Shown here: piece after piece, positions 20,436-31,329 of the stretch
Layout: every line of letters begins with the position of its first letter
How positions within the stretch are numbered: the stretch's first letter is position 1
Assembly: GCA_958295665.1 (NCBI GenBank)
Contig: OY282558.1
Span: 351,459,034-351,523,033, forward strand
Direction: 5' to 3'
Length of the DNA stretch: 64,000 bases
DNA from: Tipula vernalis
Taxonomy: Eukaryota; Arthropoda; Insecta; Diptera; Tipulidae
Position numbers and translations under genes: made by a program
Notes under the pieces: model-generated
Seen by the model: only the letters and a program-made list of their open reading frames with translations
What the model was told of the DNA's origin: nothing
Databases searched by the model: none

Positions 20436-22245
20436 AGTTATCATTTGTGGAGAGAGTTCTTGGATTAGTATCTATTGTGTAAAATTTAAATTTGCACAAG
20501 TGTTTTGTGGAATGCCAATACGATTAATGAATTCAGTATGTCAATCAATAATGATAATTATAGGTATGTAGCACAATTTTAGTATAAAATAAATCTTGTA
20601 TGAAAATATTGTGCTTATTCTGATAAACAAGGCTTATTTTTTCTCAATATACTTCTTTTTAGAATATGTATCTGCACTCTGTTTTTATCTGGCCTAGGAC
20701 CTGGTTTCATTAAACTAACGTTGTCCTCGGAATAATATTGCTTACCATTGGCAATTTGTAAATTATTTTGCATTATTATACAGGGAAAATTTTATTGAAT
20801 AGTGCCGAAGTGTTTGGCGATTTTTGCCATTTGTCTGCTTTGAAGATGTATACATTAGAATTCTAATATGAATGAATGTGCAAATAAATTTTAAGCGGTT
20901 TTCATAATTTAATAAAACAAGATTACAGAAATTGTAAAACCTGTTAATTTTAATAAATTAATCGTATTTCATATAATTGAAAATTCAACAAATTAACATG
21001 GTAAATGGTTTTGCGAACCCTAATCTGGCCAAATGTATTAAAAATGAAAAAAATCATTCGTGTGAACTCATAGAGGACCAGGAAACACTTAATTCTTGAG
21101 AACGACCTGTAATTAACTACAGCTTCTATGTTCATTTCTGGTGCCTATTTCTTTCCACTCTATCGTGTAGAATAAAATCAGTTTCAGATTTATTTAAACA
21201 AAAAAAAAAATCAAATAGATTAGATTGTTCTTAACTTGAAAAATCTATGTTAAAGCATTTTCTTTTATTAATTCATTCAGCAAAATTTCAAGACATTCAC
21301 CTACAAACGGTAGCTCAGAGGACGTTTTTTTGAAATTCAAAGCATTATAGTTAGGGCTAAATATCGCATGCGTAACCGATTGATCTCTCGAATATCATTA
21401 TTCAACATTTAGTCCAACTGTCTCACCCTAATACGGCAAAGCGCTTGTTCCACACTCTGTACAACATTAGTTTGATGGTGGTCGGCTACCCTCGAATAAC
21501 ACCGAAAACCTCGAACAATCTCAAGTATAATTTAAAAATATAAAAATATCATCTAAATAAAAAAATAAACCGCAATAATATTGAAATTATTCGACTAATC
21601 CTTTATAATCTCGAATATCATGCAAACTTACTCAACTTGCAAATTTCGAAAAAATCAAAACCATGAAACTTTAGCTTAGCATGGAAAGTCCATCAATCGC
21701 ATAATCTCGAAAATCTGAAACAATCTCGTATAATATTTAAAATTTCATAAAATCTAGAAAAATTTCAGATAAATTTTAAAACCTCAAATAATCTTCTCTA
21801 ATCTCGAACTATCTGGAAAAAAGCATTTGAACTGGTAATTAAAGTACATAAAGGAAATTAATTTTATGAATAAAGATGTAGATATGGTATTGTCAGGATT
21901 ACGATTAATAAAAATTTGCCCAATAAAATGCATTCTAAAATAGAATTCTAAACCTTGCTTTTAATCGTAAATAATCAATGGCCGTATTTCTTGACACCAA
22001 GTTATCCGTATCAGATAAAACTTTACATTGAAAACCATAATAAACCAGTTTTTGTTGTTTTGATGTAGTTGTTTGCATTAGTTGTCGTGTCATGCAATAT
22101 GATCAAATTCATCAAGCGTCAAGAAATACAGGTAATAACTCAAAATTAATTGGTACGCATTATTTGTTTACGGGGCCAAACGTTTTTGATTTATTTGTTT
22201 GATTTCTATTACTATGGTCGGAGGCCAAATAATAGGAAACATTTC
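20436..22245. other. gene-free stretch
   Basis: No convincing coding frame. The 21480-21830 part is rich in CTCGAA and AATCTCGAA-like words, suggesting a degenerate tandem repeat, but no regular unit is readable. Confidence 0.4.
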
Positions 22246-22607
22246 TTGTACTTCAAGTTGATTTGGATATTGAGTTTGACGTTTATTTTGGGGTTCAGTT
22301 GAGGGTTGTATTTGGTATCGCTTTGGAGGTTACGTTAGTGTTGGGTTGGTATTGAATTAGCCTTTCAGTTGGGATTTATTTGAAGGGTTGAGTTGAAATT
22401 TGAGTTGTAAATTAGCTTGAGTTGATCAGAATTGAGTTCATGAACACACATGTAGTTTTTCAGACGATATTGGTTTGAGAATTGAATGGGGCATTGAGTT
22501 TGGGATTGTATTGTGGTTGAGTACGAGATAGAGATTTATTTGAGGGCTGAGTCGAGTTGAGATTATAGGTTGAGTTCATCGTGTACACATTCAGTTTTCG
22601 AACTGTG
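22246..22607 (+). repeat. GAGTTG-rich degenerate tandem array, left part
   Basis: The strand is asymmetric, rich in G and T, with many variants of TTGAGTTGG, TTGGGTTG and GAGTTGATT. No fixed period survives. It continues after the insertion at 22617-23857 with the same composition, showing that the insertion split one array. Confidence 0.75.
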
Positions 22608-22714
22608 ATGATTAAGGGGTTAGGTACGAATTTCTGTTTCACAAAATTTTGTTTCACATAATTCTGCAAAAAATTAATTAATTTTTTGAAGATTTATAAA
22701 ATCTTAGGTTTCGT

Positions 22715-22832
22715 GGTGTGTATGTATGTGTGTGTATGTATTTAATGTATTTACTTGTGTGTATGTGCACGAGTGTGTCTGTTTATGGATGTGTATTTGT
22801 GTGCGTGTTTGTGTGTGTGTGTGTGTCTGTCT
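22715..22832 (+). repeat. GT-rich microsatellite
   Basis: An imperfect (GT)n and GTGTATGT run; the purest part is GTGTGTGTGTGTGTGT near 22808-22826. The open frame across it is only a by-product of the repeat. Confidence 0.9.
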
Positions 22833-22934
22833 TTTTATCTGTAGATGGGTGAAAATCATTGAAATACACTATCTGCCTGTGCAAATAGTAGTCAAGGATT
22901 CTTACCGGCTAAAAAAACCTTCATTTCATTAACA

Positions 22935-23560
22935 ATTCCCCCGGCCCTCCCCCGGGGAAAACCCGTTAGGTATTACGTCGGGAGGTGGAGTTTTCGAAAT
23001 CGGACCTTCTATATTTTATTTTACTTATCTATTTAATTCTTCATCCAATTATAATGTTATGAACCACTATTGCCGGCACAGTAACTTAACCAAAGTTTAT
23101 ACTGCGAAGCTGAAAACAGCAAACCAGTAATCTTTCGAGCCCACCATATGTAAGATGCTATTCTCCGGAGTCAGCCGCTGCCTAAGCCTACTTGAGAGCT
23201 TTTGTCTAGCTTTCTCGAATCAAAGGCAGAAGAATAATACATCGGGCATAAAGTCGTGTCCGAAACTTTAGAGGTATGACCGGGATCCGGAAACATCCAT
23301 GTCTGGTCAGCAGCTGGGTTAGATAGTAGTCAACTTCACCAAGTTGGCGGTTCAATAAAGTATCTATCATTGGTTTGAGGCGGAATTTTCATCATCCTTT
23401 ATCTAGTTCGTGCCAACATTGTTACCATTCAGATTGCGATTCGATCTAACCGTTGTTTGGGATCCGTTAAGAAGTAGCTTGTGAGTAGCTTGTCTGTAAT
23501 CGCTCGTTTGCCAACAGATCAATTGGTGGCATTCCCATTACTATAGATAACCACTGATGG
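22935..23560 (-). pseudogene. R1-like LINE, 3' end of ORF2
   Basis: On the minus strand, about 23365 to 23310 reads NRQLGEVDYYLTQLLTRHGC, the conserved motif downstream of reverse transcriptase in R1-clade LINEs, where a HxxxYYLTQxLTGHGxF motif precedes a CCHC zinc finger. The finger region is damaged (the first Cys pair is not clear). Further along, near 23185-23110 in another frame, LTPENSILHMVGSKDYWFAV matches the R1 C-terminus. The 3' end around 22935-22990 is GC-rich, with CCCCCGG runs. No reverse transcriptase is present; it is a typical 5'-truncated LINE insertion carried inside the foldback-like element. Confidence 0.68.
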
Positions 23561-23866
23561 ATAATGGTTGTGGCCTAAATTTGGCCACCAACATAACTGC
23601 AACGCCCCTCGCTTTTTCTTCCTCATGTATGCGAAATCTAAATCTCCATCGTACATAATATTCCAAACCATTAAACCAGGACCGAACAGTAATTATTTAC
23701 ATTACCTGAGTACACAATTGATGGAAAAGTATTTTATAAAACAAAATTCTGCAAAACGGAATTTTTCTAAGCAGAATTTTTCGAGAAACTGGAATTTCGA
23801 AAAAAACAGAATTTTTTACAAACAGAATTTCTTAAAACAGAATTAGATACCGATCCAATGATTAAG

Positions 23867-24530
23867 GGATTGAGTTGAACGTTGAGTTTGGGTTAAGCTG
23901 TGCGATGAGTCGAGTATAAGTTGGTTCAAGTTAAGGTTTGGGTTGAGGGTTGAGTTGGGTGTCAAGTTGAAGTTGAATGGCGGTTGACTTAAAGTTGAGT
24001 TCGAGTTGACTGAAGGGTTGGGTTGCGAACTAATTTGAGCTCGAGGGTTTAGTCAGATATTAGATTAAGTTGATTTGGGCTCAGTTTTGATACCTTTTCG
24101 AATCGAGTTGATTTCAAGATTGAGTTGGGAAATATGGCTTGAGCTGGGATTTAGTTAGGGCTGAGTGAGGAGGTCAGTTGGCGATTTGGTTTGAGTTGGA
24201 AGTTAAACTGAATTGATTTCAGATGAGTTCATCTAGTTTTTTGGACTGTCTTGATTTGAGGATTAAATTTATACTTGAGATTAGGATTCAGTTGAAAGTT
24301 TATTTCAAGTTGAATTTGTTAGTGATTTTAGAATTGGGTTGAAGGTTGATTTGGTGATTGCGTTGGGACTGATTTGGAGTATAAGTTGAATATTGAGTAG
24401 GACGTTGAGTTCAGGATCGAGTTATTGTTGAGTAAGGGATTAAAAGGTTCAGTTAGGGAAATCATTTGGGAGCTGGGTTGTAAGTTAGAATGAGTTGATT
24501 TAAGATAAGTTTACGTGTTTACATAATTTA
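23867..24530 (+). repeat. GAGTTG-rich degenerate tandem array, right part
   Basis: Same composition as the left part: repeated GGGTTGAG, GAGTTG and TTGGGTT words on the plus strand, with no clean period. Confidence 0.75.
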
Positions 24531-24580
24531 TCGGACCGAAGCTCTGATCGCATCGTGAGGTTTAAAATTAAAAATCGGAG

Positions 24581-25005
24581 CAGTCCATTTCACTAGAATT
24601 TATTATAATTTTACCAATTTTAAAGAACCATCATACGAATAAATATGAGGCTTGCATACGAAGAACGTTGTACATCGATTTATTTTAAAACTACAAAAGA
24701 AAACCCAAACCTATGTCGAAATTCAAAACCTTTTAGGTTGTTTAACAACAAACTTAAAAAGTGAGTCACTCTACAATTGAGAGAAGACTCAAACAACACC
24801 AATTAAAAGCTCGCAGCCTAAGGAATGTACTGTTGCTCTCTAGAAAATATATCGCGAAACGGATAGCATTTGTGAAACAACTTGCATTACTGAGTGCCGA
24901 AATATTTTATGGTCAGACGCTCACCAAATATCGAATACGAACGTAAATATTCTGTCAAAACTATAAAACATAGCGGGACTATTATCATGATTTTCCATCA
25001 TAGTA
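24581..25005 (+). pseudogene. Tc1-like transposase fragment
   Basis: The segment begins with CAGTCCATTTCACTAGAA, a Tc1-like terminal sequence. An N-terminal piece, MRLAYEERCTSIYF, starts at about 24642. The frame from 24761 reads VSHSTIERRLKQHQLKARSL, then LLLSRKYIAKRIAFVKQ, matching the second helix-turn-helix and linker of Tc1 transposases. A frameshift near 24905 gives ILWSDAHQIS, the first catalytic Asp box. A last trace, VKHSGGTIIM-like, appears near 24970. The second Asp and the Glu are missing. Roughly half of the gene survives. Confidence 0.75.
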
Positions 25006-26890
25006 TTATCATAGTAATCTCATAACAAAAACTTTAAATTGTACTTGTATAACAAAAAGCTCCAATTTAATAAAAACAACTTTATTCATTTCATTAATTT
25101 AATTTAAATTATCTATAAAAAAAAACTTTTTATTATCGTGAAAATAATTAAGTAAATAATGAAATAACTACTGTTATGGGTACAACAGAAAATTATCGTC
25201 AAACAACTGAAAATTTAATTTAATTTTATTTTTTTTTCGGGCTAAAATGTATATTAAAGCGATAAACAAATCATGATAAAATATAAGTTTTAATTTTTTT
25301 TTTTAAATAGAACGACAAATGGAAATTATAACTATTTTAGTTTGGGTATATAGTTATTGTTGCTGACATTAAGATTATTGTGAAACGGAATTTTTAATAT
25401 AATTTGAAAAACAAATTTAAAATTAATTTTACTTGCACAAAAATTATCTTTCTAAATATATAAGAAATGAAGAAATATATGAAAATAATAATGAAATGAA
25501 AAGTTTTGAAAACAATAATTAATTATATTCGAGAGCTTTTTATGGTATAGCACCAACAAAAGCAAATAAAAAAATTCTATTAAATTATAAATTAAATTTT
25601 ATTAATAAGACATACATAAAATATTTTTTTAGTAAACTGTTGAATGACCATAAACGAAATCAATCTGACTCCGTTAGGGAGTCGCTGTATAAAACGGACT
25701 CCCTACTAGAGTCAATTTGACTCCAATTAGGTATAAAGCAATGTATGTATGTAAGTTTCACTTTAATATAATTAAATAAAAAAAAATGTAAAAACATTTT
25801 AGGTAATTACTTAATTAAAAATAATAAATTACTCATGCATCATCATCATCATGCCTTAAAAATAATATTTTTTATATTTTTATTTATAGTTTGTTAATGT
25901 TTTCTGCATTTAAAATATTTTTTTATGTGTTTACATGAATGAACCGAAGAGACATTAAAAATTTCCACGTCAAAAAGTTTTTAGGTCACATTGTTATCGC
26001 GTTAAATGTTTTAATTTGAATTTGAATTTTTGAAATTTGCGATACAACCAAAAATAGTGGAAAAGTTATTTCAATTCATTACCCAATAATGTATGGTAAG
26101 TTATATTTGGAAAATTTAACCGTCTCAACATTTACCTCCATAAGCGAAAGAGATGTTAAAGAATAGTTTATATTACCGGCAGTTTTCGGAATTAACAATT
26201 TTGAAAGCTTTTAAAATTTCCTAAAACACTCAATTCTTACTAGAGATTGAGTGTCCTCTACAAATTAGTTCTTTGCTGTTAGTCTAGTATTGAAATTGAC
26301 TGGGATCGACTAAATATTAAATTGAACTAGTTAGAGACAAGGTAGAAAGGCCAATTAATCTACATTAATATAAAGATATACCCAGAGTTATACGCAATTG
26401 GAACCTGACTCTGAAGGCGTCTGTCGCGCAGTAGAGAGTTGCAAAAATAATCGATTGCTAAATATCTAAAAGAGCTTTAACAATACAGAGAAACTAGTTA
26501 CAATACTGAAATAAAATCCTACAAAAGGAGTTAAAACAAGTATGGTAAAATTATTCGGACTTAAGAGTTTTAAAACAAATTTAGAATTGTTTAAAAAAAA
26601 AAAACTTTTAGACTAAGGAAATTCATTTGGACTGAAGAATGCTGCTGAGAAATTCGTTTTGGAAGGGTTTCTTTCAAAAATAGAACAGAGGATGACCCTG
26701 ACGTGTTCCACCCTAACGATATATAAACAACAAGCTTTTCACGAATTTCTTTGAATTTTGGTAGCTTTAGGGCATAAAAAATAAAATCCATATCTAATTA
26801 TTGTATGTCACAAATTGATACAACCAACGTAAAAGAATTTTGTTCCAGAATAAATTATTAATATTTACTCAAAATCAGACGTTTCCAGAA
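25006..26890. other. AT-rich stretch with minor repeats
   Basis: No coding frame is supported. A GACTCC/GGAGTC cluster at 25668-25725 forms small hairpins. ATCATCATCATCAT lies near 25840. Nothing else stands out. Confidence 0.5.
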
Positions 26891-26912
26891 TTTCATTAAT
26901 TGTTCGATTCTT

Positions 26913-27893
26913 AGGGGGGTCAGATTGTCACTTCGTTCAAGGACAAAAACCTCTTTAGAATTAGCGTCTGACCTAAATGACACCGGAATCGTGGCAATAT
27001 TTGCCCAAACAGTGAGAAGGAGACTGGCAGATCACGGATTGAGGGGATGCAAGGCCAGTAAAAAACCTTGGCTTTCTGAAAGGAACCGCAAAATTCGATT
27101 GGAATGGGCCAAAAATCATAAGAATTGGAAGCCTGAGGATTGGGCCAAGGTGCTTTGGTCCGACGAATCTAATATACAAGTTGTCGAAGGCAATATTGTT
27201 CAATACATAACCACAAATCTGTTGAAGTTTATTTGCATTAAAAATAATTTCATATTTTGAAATTAATGAAATTTGTTTAATCCCATCTAGCTATTTGGCA
27301 CCTCTGGGACGATTTACGTACAAAGGAAACGTGGAGAAGAATTTCACCCCGACTGCATCGTACCTACTATTAAATTTGGTGGTGGAAGTGTAATGATATG
27401 GGGCTCTATGGCAGCAACAGGTGTTGGAGAAATGTTCGTGTGTGAGGGTAAGATAAATTCTTCGACATATACCACAATGCTTTCGCAAGTGTTAATGCCT
27501 TCAGTGCGTAAGGTATTTGATAAAAAGGTCCAGCGAACATTTCTATTTCAACAGGACAACGCTCCTTGCCACACTTCAGCGGCTTCAAGGGAATACTTCC
27601 GGGACCAAGGAATATCCGTCCTCGAGTGGCCAGCGCAGTCCCCGGATTTGAATCCGACTGAGCATTTATGGTCAATGCTTAAAAAAAATATTGCACAACA
27701 CAAACCTAAATCAAAAACAGAGCTAATTTTTAAACTTAAACAAGAATGGGACAAAATTCCTGCCGAATTTTGTAAAAAAATTATTCAAAATATGCCAAAA
27801 AGAATAGAAGCAAATCAACAGTGGACAATTATTGAATTTACCAATAATTTTAAAATTGGGCCAGATGAATATCAGGCTGTTAATTTTTATTAA
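26913..27893 (+). pseudogene. Tc1-like DD34E transposase with one intron
   Basis: The frame is open from about 26913 with SLRSRTKTSLELASDL, then TVRRRLADHGLRG and KKPWLSERNRKIRLEWAKNH, the second DNA-binding domain. The first catalytic Asp is in VLWSDESNIQ (to 27179). A 111-bp segment starting GTTGTC and ending CATCTAG (27180-27290) contains a stop; removing it joins NIQ to LFGTSGTIYV in frame, the exact family sequence, so it looks like a phase-0 intron. Exon 2 has FQQDNAPCHTS (Asp 2) and SPDLNPTEHLW (Glu). I count 34 residues between Asp 2 and Glu. The frame ends at 27893. The N-terminal ~80 residues, with the first helix-turn-helix, are missing. Confidence 0.85.
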
Positions 27894-29380
27894 AATGTTG
27901 GCCATTATCACTGAATCACCCCTTATGAATGAATTATTATTGTAGAATTCAATAATGAAACTAAAGCAGTAAAAACGTTCTTCACTACTCATGTGATAAA
28001 TTGATAATCCATTTCTAAAAAGTAGGCTGTAACGGAAACTAAAATACATAAATGCATAGCAACTATAATTAAGGACAAAAAATAGTGTATTACGTATCGA
28101 GTCTGCAAAATAGTATTTTACGGAACGAGTACGAAATCCGTACAATAGTGAAAGAGGTGCGGACGACAACCACAAAAGTAAAATAGTAGTTTTTTTTAGC
28201 CTACTTACATAATTTTTTCAGCAAGGAAAATAGCTGATGTCATCGGACTGTAAAATCTTTACGGAAGGGACTTTCAGGTCGATTGCATAAAAAATCATTT
28301 TCCTAGCAGACCATTTTCCGCGCAGAGTCTTTGACACAGAATTAAATTATTTGCATGCCAACGTAATTTATTGTTTTCGGATTTGTGTTATTTATGTCAT
28401 TTGTCGTAATTTTGTTTATGAATATAATGCAACGAATGTTCCCTACATCCGACTCTATATGCAAGATCTATTGGTAAGCACTAACGCTATTAGATTAAAG
28501 CGGCTTTGATTTTTTTAAAAGAAAATCCAAGGCCACATGATATTTGTCAGTCCACAAAATGCTCGATTCAAATAAACCTTTTTAAGGATAACTCTCCAGT
28601 TATTTTGCATTTACTGTCTCTCTCTCTCTTGCTCAATGGTTCGCATAACTGTTCAATAGGACTGAGGCATGTTGCATTATTTAGTGAAATTAGCTGTTTT
28701 GATTTGTTGACAAAAATAATTTCTTTACATACCTTCAGATGGCGGAAGTGAGGCTTGGAAAATTAAGTTCGAGTACGGGTTTTTCTAGAATATCTTGGTG
28801 AAGAAAAATTGAATAAAAACCGATTACTGTTAAAAAGAAAATATTATTTATCGATAAAGAGAATCTAGATATTAATTAACGAGAACCGGGTTGGGGAAAA
28901 CTCCGGTAAATCATATGTTCCAGACATAATCTTTACAATCCATTAACTTACAAAATTGGACGAAAGGAATTCTCAGGATATTTTATAATATTCAATTTTT
29001 AGAATTACTGATTGAATTCGATATCTGCTAAGTTTCGATTAATATAAATCTCAAGACGTTTCACTGTTAATTGTTTACTTTCTTAGAGCTGACCTCTGTT
29101 AAGGACTCAATCTAGGTTATATTATATGTATGGTATGCGAAATGTATTTTGTTTCAATTTTTGATTATAAAACGATTACGAGTAAAAGCTTTTGTTGGAA
29201 TAACCACCTGCAATTGTCACCAATTCGTTTTAAGTACAGTTCGAAAGCTCTTGTTAGTGACCTGATAAAATGCATTTCCATGCCAAATTCCGCTAGATAA
29301 AATCCATCTTCAAACCGTTGCAGTGAATCAATCGGATGTGGTTGTGTGGGCATCATTATTTGGCATTTGATCAAGAAAAA
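27894..29380. other. gene-free stretch
   Basis: No motif-bearing frame on either strand. A minus-strand frame at 27723-28175 overlaps the Tc1 gene and is a shadow. A (TC)n run lies near 28617-28628. Confidence 0.5.
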
Positions 29381-29399
29381 TTAGTTAAAGTTAAAATAA

Positions 29400-30866
29400 G
29401 TAAAAACTTAAAACGAATCGTTAGGAATCAAATCCAGAACGAATCGGAGATTCAGTGCATAATTCCTCCTCATCGGATGAAGATGATCAAGGCGTTAATT
29501 GAAACCTCAATTTATTCAATCCAAACGGTGTTATCTTGATATGTAACCAAATGAAAATAGATAATAAGTCTGAATTGGTGGAGAAACCTATTACGCGGCC
29601 AATTATTCAACCGCAGCAAATGGTATTCCGGGAGCAGCAACCAGCACTTAAAGGCATACATTTGTTTGACGATGAACCACCACAATTTAAAGGATTTTCA
29701 AGCTCTTCCTGTAAAAAGTAACTGGTGAAAGTACAACCATTAAATTTATTCGACGAATCAGACAGTGCTTATCATAAAGATTCATTTGGGAGGAAATTCG
29801 TGTCTTTAAAACCTAGTGTGAGTTTGGTGAATATTCCGCTTGCGGAGGAGCCTAATGAAATTGGTAAGGTAAACCTGAAAAAACAGCGACAAACAAATTT
29901 AAAGGTGATAATAATACGGATAATATTGGAACAGCGAATATCTTTAAACAACCCTCGTCGGCAGTATGGAAAAAAGTTAAAAACCCTTTTGGCGGTGATC
30001 CGGTATTATTGTGCGACTTCTTTAACATCACCATCGATGATGGAAACACGACCGATCATCATCTTGTCCAAGAATATAAATCTGTCTGGCGATGACGATC
30101 TAGTGATTGAGGAATTTACCAAAATATCGGCGATAACTTCGAGAATTGTAACCACTACTGGTGAAAAAAAACCTGCAAAAACGTCGATAAACGTAATTAA
30201 GCTAGAATGTGTAAAGCTTGATAAGTTGGATAAGCCGACAATGAAACGAGATCACAGCACATCAGCACATCAGCAGATCAAAATGGTTAGGAGAAAATAA
30301 AAAAATCCAGTGATAATACAATAGTATACAATCGGTTTTTTAGAAAAAAGAACACGGTGAAATAAAAAAAAAACAGTGACCGGGAAAATGAAAATAGCGA
30401 AATAAGCTTAATACTATCAGGTAAATGTTTAACAGAAAATGATGACAGAGGAAAGATAGCATCGGAAGCACTACCAATTGTCATGAACAACACAGCTAAA
30501 ACCAGACATACATCACCAACGAGATGTCATGCCGACGCGACAGTGAGTACGAGCAGTGATACTGGAAAATATATTAAACATATGCATCGTATTAAGATGA
30601 ATGACTGCATATAACTGGAAAACGGAAAATCAGATTTGGGACCAACCAATGGATCAATTAATCCAGATCTTGCTAAAAGTACTGGATTAACAAACATAAC
30701 TCCGATTTGGTCAATTAAAACTCGCGAAAAATGTGCACATAAAATAAAATCATTTGCCAAACAAATCGATCATTTAAAACTTCGAGAGTATGCACCAGGA
30801 CCATCACAGCGGCTTTACAATTACGAAATTAGCAGAGAAGGTGAAAGTGAAATTTTACCATACTTT
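29400..30866 (+). pseudogene. unidentified decayed coding sequence, acidic LF motifs
   Basis: Several plus-strand frames read as protein but switch often. In order are SVHNSSSSDEDDQGVN (about 29450-29492), a segment with QQPALKGIHLFDDEPPQFKG (29635-29694), LNLFDESDSAYHKDSFG (29740-29790), then in another frame SSAVWKKVKNPFGGDPVLLC (near 29957-30017). The last open part, 30636-30866, reads KCAHKIKSFAKQIDHLKLRE. I do not recognise the family. The spaced acidic LFDDE motifs are loosely like those of WASH-complex FAM21 proteins, and a nuclear or retrotransposon Gag origin is also possible. Codon-like periodicity suggests a real but dead gene. The inverted-repeat element begins at its right edge. 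Confidence 0.35.
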
Positions 30867-31029
30867 ACCCCAATTTTAGGGCCAAAATTGGCCAAGAAAA
30901 TACCAAAGTTCATTTTTTGTACCATTTACTCCAGATATGTATATCGTTTCCGGAGTATTTTTAACCGCAAAAAAAGGATTCCGTAGTTCAAATTTACTTC
31001 TGACTCTTCATTATCCCAAAAAAAAAACA

Positions 31030-31305
31030 CGTATCAACAGCCAATCAACGTGTGGCTACACCCAGGGCACCTCCGAGTGGTGACGGTGGGCAACGAAGTT
31101 GTCCCACTATCCAGCTAAGTCCCAGGGTTACGGATTTCATGTAGTGATGGAAACCACACATAAAAATATTACGATGCAGGGGAGGGATATCCCAGTATCG
31201 GCGGCTGATCAGGGTGGGTAAGCGGCTCCGCTGGCGTCGTCATCATGCGACCATAGCTCCGCAAGGGTAGACAAGGGTAGGTAACTTGGCCTTTGAGGAA
31301 TATAC
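31030..31305 (+). other. GC-rich block inside the inverted-repeat element
   Basis: This block of about 275 bp is far richer in G and C than anything nearby (for example GGGCACCTCCGAGTGGTGAC, then GGCGGCTGATCAGGGTGGGT). It lies between the left terminal repeat and the start of the coding region. It could be the element's 5' untranslated region or a separate LINE or SINE fragment. I could not identify it. Confidence 0.4.
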
Positions 31306-31329
31306 GGCTACAAGAAGACATCAGTGTGA

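Larger units (their letters stand above)
22617..23857. mobile_element. foldback-like insertion with 9-bp target duplication
   Basis: ATGATTAAG occurs at 22608-22616 and again at 23858-23866, exactly flanking this 1241-bp segment, and both outer flanks are GAGTTG array. The ends are inverted: left GGTACGAATTTCTGTTTCAC, right (minus strand) GGTATCTAATTCTGTTTTAA. Each end is built from repeats of an AATTCTGTTT-like unit, three on the left and about six on the right. Tandem-repeat ends and 9-bp duplications are features of Drosophila-type foldback elements. The interior holds a GT microsatellite and an R1-like LINE tail. Confidence 0.7.

Noticed and set aside
22726..22932. Cys/Val-rich open frame
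   Set aside because: Created by the GT microsatellite.
27723..28175. 150-residue minus-strand open frame
   Set aside because: Begins antisense to the Tc1 C-terminus and shows no motif; low-complexity aromatic sequence.
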